Shown here one piece after another: positions 59,683 to 64,000 of a DNA stretch of 64,000 bases. The notes beneath the pieces were generated by a model. The model worked only from the letters and a program-made list of their open reading frames with translations, did not search any database and was not told where the DNA came from. Source of the DNA: Strongyloides papillosus. Its lineage: Eukaryota; Nematoda; Chromadorea; Rhabditida; Strongyloididae. The stretch is from contig SRSI01000066.1 in NCBI GenBank assembly GCA_005656395.1, forward strand, positions 186,001 to 250,000, written 5' to 3'. A program made the translations under genes and the position numbers. Positions within the stretch are counted from its first letter, which is position 1. Each line of letters starts with the position of its first letter.

Positions 59683-60161
59683 GAACTCAATGTAGAGAAA
59701 ATATTTAAATCATCCATTTATTTTATTTTTATTGTTAAAGGCATGAATAAAATTCCATGTTCTATTTAAAAACATTTTATGAACTTATTTAATGGATTTT
59801 AATATTTTCTTTATTTGAAAACTTAAGTAATTCAATTATTTAACGCTTCAATATAAAATAGATTCTTTTTCATATTTTGTAGAATTGCTTTTTAGAAATT
59901 TCTATATGATTTAATCTAAAAAAGATATTGTAAAATGTTTTAAGAGTTGATTACATGAAAAAAGAGAACTCTTATGTTGGCATGACCCAATAGATGATCT
60001 AGCAAGTCCCTTGCTACATGTATCTTAAGGAAAGCATTCTAGCTAGTTCTCTACCACGAGGCGGAAATAGTATCTGGAAATTCAAATTACAAATAAATTA
60101 AACTCAAGTTATTTAATATGGTAGATTCTATTTATTATGATCAGTTAACGAACAATAATAA
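59683..60161. other. Intergenic with a GC-richer structured patch
   Basis: At 59965-60085 the base composition rises sharply. It contains a 7-bp hairpin TAGCAAG-TCC-CTTGCTA (60000-60016). On the minus strand one frame gives ARDLLDHLLGHANIRVL, which faintly recalls the pre-integrase HxxLGH region of retroelements. Neither reading is secure. Confidence 0.35.
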
Positions 60162-60377
60162 TCACTTTATATTTCTATGGAAATTAATTCTGTCTTCGCC
60201 CAATGTTTCCAATTTTTTAGCTACTTTGATTGTTCCTAAGATTCTTTATTTTTATATGGTACTCCTTTTCTCCCCTCGTTCTTTAGATTCCTCTTTGTTT
60301 AATATTGTGGTGTTTATTTTACTGTTGTGTAAGCACCAATTTCTTCTTAATTCCTTTGCTCTTAGTTTGATGTTTTG
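60162..60377 (-). pseudogene. Coding-like remnant with two stops
   Basis: One minus-strand frame of 72 codons reads QNIKLRAKELRRNWCLHNSK and continues charged to RGEKRSTI, then meets two stops two codons apart, then RILGTIKVAKKLETLGEDRI to a final stop. The highly charged composition is unlike chance ORFs here. The plus ORF at 60118-60378 is its antisense image. The family is not recognised; it may belong to a degraded mobile element. Confidence 0.35.
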
Positions 60378-61129
60378 AACAACATATCTTTCCTATTTAT
60401 TATACTTTACATAATATTACACTATATCTTTTATCTCTATACTGACCATTAAGAATACTAAACTTCTAATGATTGATGCTTTTTGTTTTATAATATTTTA
60501 CTACTTGGAGAAGTATGTGTATAACTCATAATTTTCCTTTTTGATAGGTCAACAATTAAAATAATATTATGTAAGGATATAAAACATTGACCAACTAAAC
60601 TTTTACTAAATAATAATTTCTAATGTTTACACTTTATTATTCATTCGATATTATTCTATTCAATTTTTACTCAAAGTGTTCAAAAGACTGTTGTACTGTA
60701 CAATATTATTTCTATATAAAGTGAAATTCGAAATAATTATAAACAGAGTAATAACAAATATTGATAGTAATTAGGATGTTTGGAAATAAAAAAGGTTTCT
60801 GTATTAACAATGTTTAAATGACTGCAATTTTTTTAGTTGTTTAACTATTACAACTAATATATGTTATCTTACTGAGCAATTGGAGCTTTATTTTTATTAC
60901 ATATTTGTTTCCTTGTTATTATTAATTCGAAAACACTATAAATATTAAATGAAATTACTTCGAAAATCCATTTTCATATAATTTTCTTTTATTAGCTAAA
61001 ATTTTGACAAAAAACAGTTAAAATACCTAAAAAACTAATACTGTTATTAGTTAAGAATAAACTATCGAATGCTCTATGCTGTATTGATTCGAAAAGAAAT
61101 TCAGTAGTCTTTTATTGATTACAAATAAT
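60378..61129. other. Intergenic
   Basis: AT-rich sequence. No gene is recognised between the coding-like remnant and the hairpin. Confidence 0.4.
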
Positions 61130-61163
61130 ATAAATTATCCTCTAGTTGGAGAGGATAATTTAT
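61130..61163. repeat. Perfect 14-bp inverted repeat (hairpin)
   Basis: ATAAATTATCCTCT (61130-61143), a six-base loop AGTTGG, and the exact reverse complement (61150-61163). The central CCTCT/AGAGG makes it more stable than AT palindromes elsewhere in the window. It lies about 100 bp before the mariner relic. Confidence 0.85.
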
Positions 61164-61265
61164 TTACGATAAAAATCATATCCTGGTCGACAATTTTAAA
61201 ATTTAAACTTAATAGTAACACATTAATCAAGTACTAAAGATTTCATAGAATTAAATAAGAGGATT

Positions 61266-61436
61266 ATTCCTATAGTTTGGTAAAATTGTTGTGGAATATC
61301 TCACTACATGTATGTGAATCCAGCTGAAAATATAACTTCAGAACGATATTGTCATGAATATGACTAAATTCACCGAAAATTGTCGACACTCAAACGGGTA
61401 TTAGCGAATAAACGTAACCCCTTTCTACTTTTATGG
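61266..61436 (+). mobile_element. Mariner-type transposase relic
   Basis: A 57-codon frame with two in-frame stops reads IPIVW-stop-NCCGISHYMY, then VNPAENITSERYCHEYD-stop-IHRKLSTL and RVLANKRNPFLLLW. This follows the mariner transposase block W.....G.I.YE.L.PG.TI..ERYC.QL...H..L...R..L.NR...L, which precedes the second catalytic Asp. The Asp-containing motif itself and the upstream TGDE region are not found. Terminal repeats were not located. The element is dead; only this fragment is identifiable. Confidence 0.7.
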
Positions 61437-62311
61437 TAATATTATGTATACGTTATATGGAGTAACTTTTTTAAAAGAGAAAGCTTCTGCTTAATCTAGG
61501 GGCTTGAGATTTTACATCGTAAAAATAATAAATTTTTTTTTCAAATGAAATTACTAAGTTTTTAACACGCTTGCGACAAATGTGTGAAATCTAACAGTTT
61601 CCATATAAAAATTTTTATTTTTGATTGAGATATGGTATTTTAACAGTTTTAAGAACAGATCACATACACAATATAGCAAATTTCGCTTATCTAATGGGAA
61701 CTCCGGTTTACGGAACCTGTTTAGAATGAGACTCCTTTCATTGAAAAAATATTAATTACAACTTTTTTTACGAACCACTACAACCTTCATTTAAAATTAT
61801 TTGTCAAATTTAACCGTAAAATAATAAATATATCCAACTTTTTTTGAAATAACTAAATTATTTAATTTCTTAAACAGAAGCAATATTGTACCAATTTCCG
61901 CAATAATCACTCTATTTAAAATAACTATTAATAACTTACACTCATAAGAGAGTACTAAAAATGAAAAAATTTTTATCGTAAAGGTTAAAAATGACCTTTT
62001 TGATATTCTTTTGAACATGTCAATTTGTAAAATGTATGATAATCTTAACTGGAAAAAATCAAAACTCCAAATAAAAAATACAACAGATCAAGCTTGCTTT
62101 TGATAAAGAAATAAAATTAATATCTTTATCTATAGCAATTATTTCGAGGTGTGTAAAATTAATTCTATTTAAAATACCAGATAGTAGCCGAAATTTTTTC
62201 AACCGAAATGTACATAGTTTTCCAACGTGTATTATTATTTCTATAGCGCGAATTTTAAATTAAATTATTTTAGTTTTTTCTTTATTTTTCTAGAATAATT
62301 GTCTCTTCACG
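61437..62311. other. Intergenic, downstream of the mariner relic
   Basis: Probably includes further unrecognisable element sequence: a GC-richer patch at 61670-61740 (GGGAACTCCGGTTTACGG). Close to the next gene a TTTTTCTAG acceptor ends at 62293. A 73-codon minus ORF at 61797-62018 is rejected. Confidence 0.4.
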
Positions 62312-64000
62312 ATGTTATTCTATGACGATGATCATATCGTACAAGATATCAGGGATGGGACTAACATGAAATGTAATCTGAGATTATCTATTCAACGTTT
62401 CCTTCGATTACATGACTATTCCAAAGTATCTACTTTAGCCGGAAGTGAAGAAAAAAAAGATATATACGATGAAATGAAAAATGAAGGCGCAAATATCATT
62501 GCATGCGTTAATAAATTTATAAACCAAGCAAAAAAAGACTGCACTCCAGAGGAAAGGAACACTAGAGAAAGTTCATTTGAATGTTCAGATGAATCAGAAT
62601 CATGTGACGATAATGATGATAGATCATCAATTATTACGAATGAGGATGCTCCCGATATGAATAGTGCTTTTTTGGAAATAATGAATGATAAAGGATTGTA
62701 TAATTCTGACGAAGAAGAAGAAGGAGAGATTAATTCAATATTATCTGTCTCAAGCAGTGAAAGTGTAATTGATTGTATGTTTTTATAATTTATTTCTGTC
62801 TTATACGTTGTTGTAGGTGATGATGCGATTCAATGTACGCCCAGTGGATCACCAGTTTTTAGGCGCCCACAAAGTAGCTCTAAAAGAAGACGACTACGGC
62901 TTTCGAGTGATTCATCATCGGAAATTGTAGTTCCTCAAAGGAAACGTTACAGAATTTGTATGACGGATGAAGATGAGGATATGGAGAATAATTCAAAAGA
63001 CTCAAAAAAAGGCGAGGATAGTCCAAAAAAATGTGATGATAAGATAGATAAACCTATTTCCAAAGGTATAGAGTTAATTACTTTATCAAGTGATGAAGAA
63101 GAAGAAGAAGGAGGAGGAGGAGGAGGTGAGAAAGAAAACCCTAGTAAATATCAAAGGAAAATTTTAAATGATGGTCAGCTAGTTCAATCAACTAGAGAAG
63201 CAAAGAGAATTAATGATATTTATCGAAGGGAATACTCTCAACGTTGTAAAGACATGAGAATTATTCGTTATCATGATAGTCAAAAGGACATTCCATATTA
63301 TGAAAGGCGAATAAAATCTATCACTTTAGAGAGTAACAAAGAGGTTTGTGTTGATAAAGCATTCCTCAAAGTATTGAAACCACATCAAGCCGAAGGAATA
63401 GATTTCCTTTACTATACAACCATAAGATCATTGGAGTATTTAGACGATCCTGGTAGTGGGGGAATATTGGCTCACTGTATGGGCCTTGGTAAATCGCTTC
63501 AAGTGATTGTTTTCCTCCAAACAGTCTTTTTCAATCCTAAAATATCAAAAAGAATCTCAAAGGGACTTTTACTTGTTCCAACTAACGTAATTGATAATTG
63601 GCAGAAAGAATGTGATTATTGGCAGTCATTTGTTGAAGATAGAACGAGGAAATTTGGTGTTTACACATTACTTGCAGGGAAATCTGGTAGTAATTCGCAT
63701 GTAAAGTATATGTCAAAGATAGAGGCATGGATTAATTCAAATAGACCGTCAATTTTAATTGTTGGATATGAAATGTTTAGAAATCTAGTAAATTTAAGCG
63801 AAAATAAGCGATGTAAAATGGGTTCCAAAAAACAGAATTCTTTATGTGCTAAATATTGTGAGTATTTAAAGGAACGTCCTGATATAGTAATTTGTGATGA
63901 AGGACACAAACTCAAAAACATTACTTCGCAATTGGCTATTGCGGTTAATAGCATATCAACGAGGCGCCGTATTTGTTTAACTGGAACACCCATACAAAAT
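62312..64000 (+). CDS. xnp-1: ATRX/XNP-1-like SNF2 chromatin remodeller, N-terminal part
   Basis: SNF2-family DNA translocase that deposits histone H3.3 and remodels heterochromatin in other animals. Exon 1 is 62312-62774, a 42-bp intron is 62775-62816, and exon 2 runs open from 62817 past the window edge (548 codons visible). Residues 1-330 are charged and acidic/Ser-rich (SDEEEEEGGGGGG), like the linker before the ATPase; no ADD zinc finger is visible. The ATPase begins near 370: KPHQAEGIDFLYY, GGILAHCMGLGKSLQVIVFL (Walker A GLGKS), LLLVPTNVIDNWQKE, CDEGHKLKN (DEGH box as in ATRX and RAD54) and RRRICLTGTPIQN at the edge. ATRX is preferred to RAD54L2/ARIP4 from the LAHCMGLGK string, but the two are hard to separate here. 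The second helicase lobe is outside the window. Confidence 0.85.

Noticed and set aside
60118..60378. 86-codon plus-strand ORF with hydrophobic translation
   Set aside because: The antisense strand is the more coding-like one (charged, with two stops); the plus reading is its complement.
61797..62018. 73-codon minus-strand ORF
   Set aside because: Ile/Leu/Lys-rich chance ORF in the region after the mariner relic.
1..64000. CRISPR arrays, prophage, bacterial operons or defence systems
   Set aside because: All supported genes are eukaryotic with spliceosomal introns; no direct-repeat arrays or bacterial features were seen.

Overview
This window is nuclear genomic DNA from a nematode, most likely Strongyloides or a close relative (clade IV). 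Three things point there. The DNA is extremely AT-rich. Introns are few and mostly 38-60 bp, with GTAAG/GTATG donors and TTTTAG/TTTCAG acceptors. Several families are nematode-typical: a MOLO-1 (levamisole receptor modulator) protein, an HRG-1 heme permease, an acetylcholine/amine-type anion channel of the Cys-loop class, and a chemoreceptor-like 7TM gene. Many start codons sit a few bases after an acceptor-like TTTYAG, as expected for spliced-leader trans-splicing. Genus is inferred from composition and not proven.

Layout. 0-8.3 kb: 3' end of a GPR107/108-like gene (+), acireductone dioxygenase (-), a 7TM receptor (+), a decayed minus-strand gene, and the PP1/RNA polymerase II regulator PNUTS (-). 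8.3-13.1 kb: a 4.8 kb gene-poor stretch. 13.1-24 kb: a Cys-loop anion channel (+), tRNA-Asn(GTT) (-), a 52-aa secreted peptide (-), a second decayed gene (-), two adjacent small unknown genes (-), an hrg-1-like heme transporter (+), and a C1orf21-like small protein with an MGC N-terminus (-). 26-36 kb: eIF2A (-), a Tc1/mariner-type MITE, the bHLH E-protein hlh-2 (-), SERINC (-), a coiled-coil protein (+), a 59-aa gene (-), checkpoint kinase chk-1 (+), and a MED9-like gene (-). 36.8-50.8 kb: a Cys/Pro-rich secreted protein with TATA box (+), the intronless Na+/K+-ATPase alpha subunit eat-6 (+), an AAAP amino-acid transporter (+), a MIF4G-like protein (+), MOLO-1-like (+), an orphan class A GPCR (-), and a four-TM protein (+). 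50.8-53.7 kb: a minus-strand cluster of a PIG-X-like protein, nekl-3 (NEK6/7) and mdt-22 (MED22). 55.7-59.7 kb: a formin with a recent 75-bp tandem duplication in FH1 and two possible C-termini. 59.7-62.3 kb: a degraded zone with a mariner transposase relic and a perfect hairpin. 62.3-64 kb: the N-terminal half of an ATRX/XNP-1-like SNF2 ATPase, cut by the window edge.

Functionally this is an ordinary mixed eukaryotic neighbourhood: neuromuscular signalling (anion channel, MOLO-1, GPCRs, Na+/K+-ATPase), transcription and chromatin (PNUTS, HLH-2, MED9, MED22, ATRX) and cell-cycle kinases (CHK-1, NEKL-3). I see no defence island, CRISPR array, phage or other novel multi-gene system. The most useful new material is small or hidden: three multi-exon or sub-60-codon genes that simple ORF calling misses, transposon relics, three decayed genes, and alternative-exon candidates. 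Gene models were built by hand from splice signals and reading-frame continuity; family names come from recalled motifs, not database searches.
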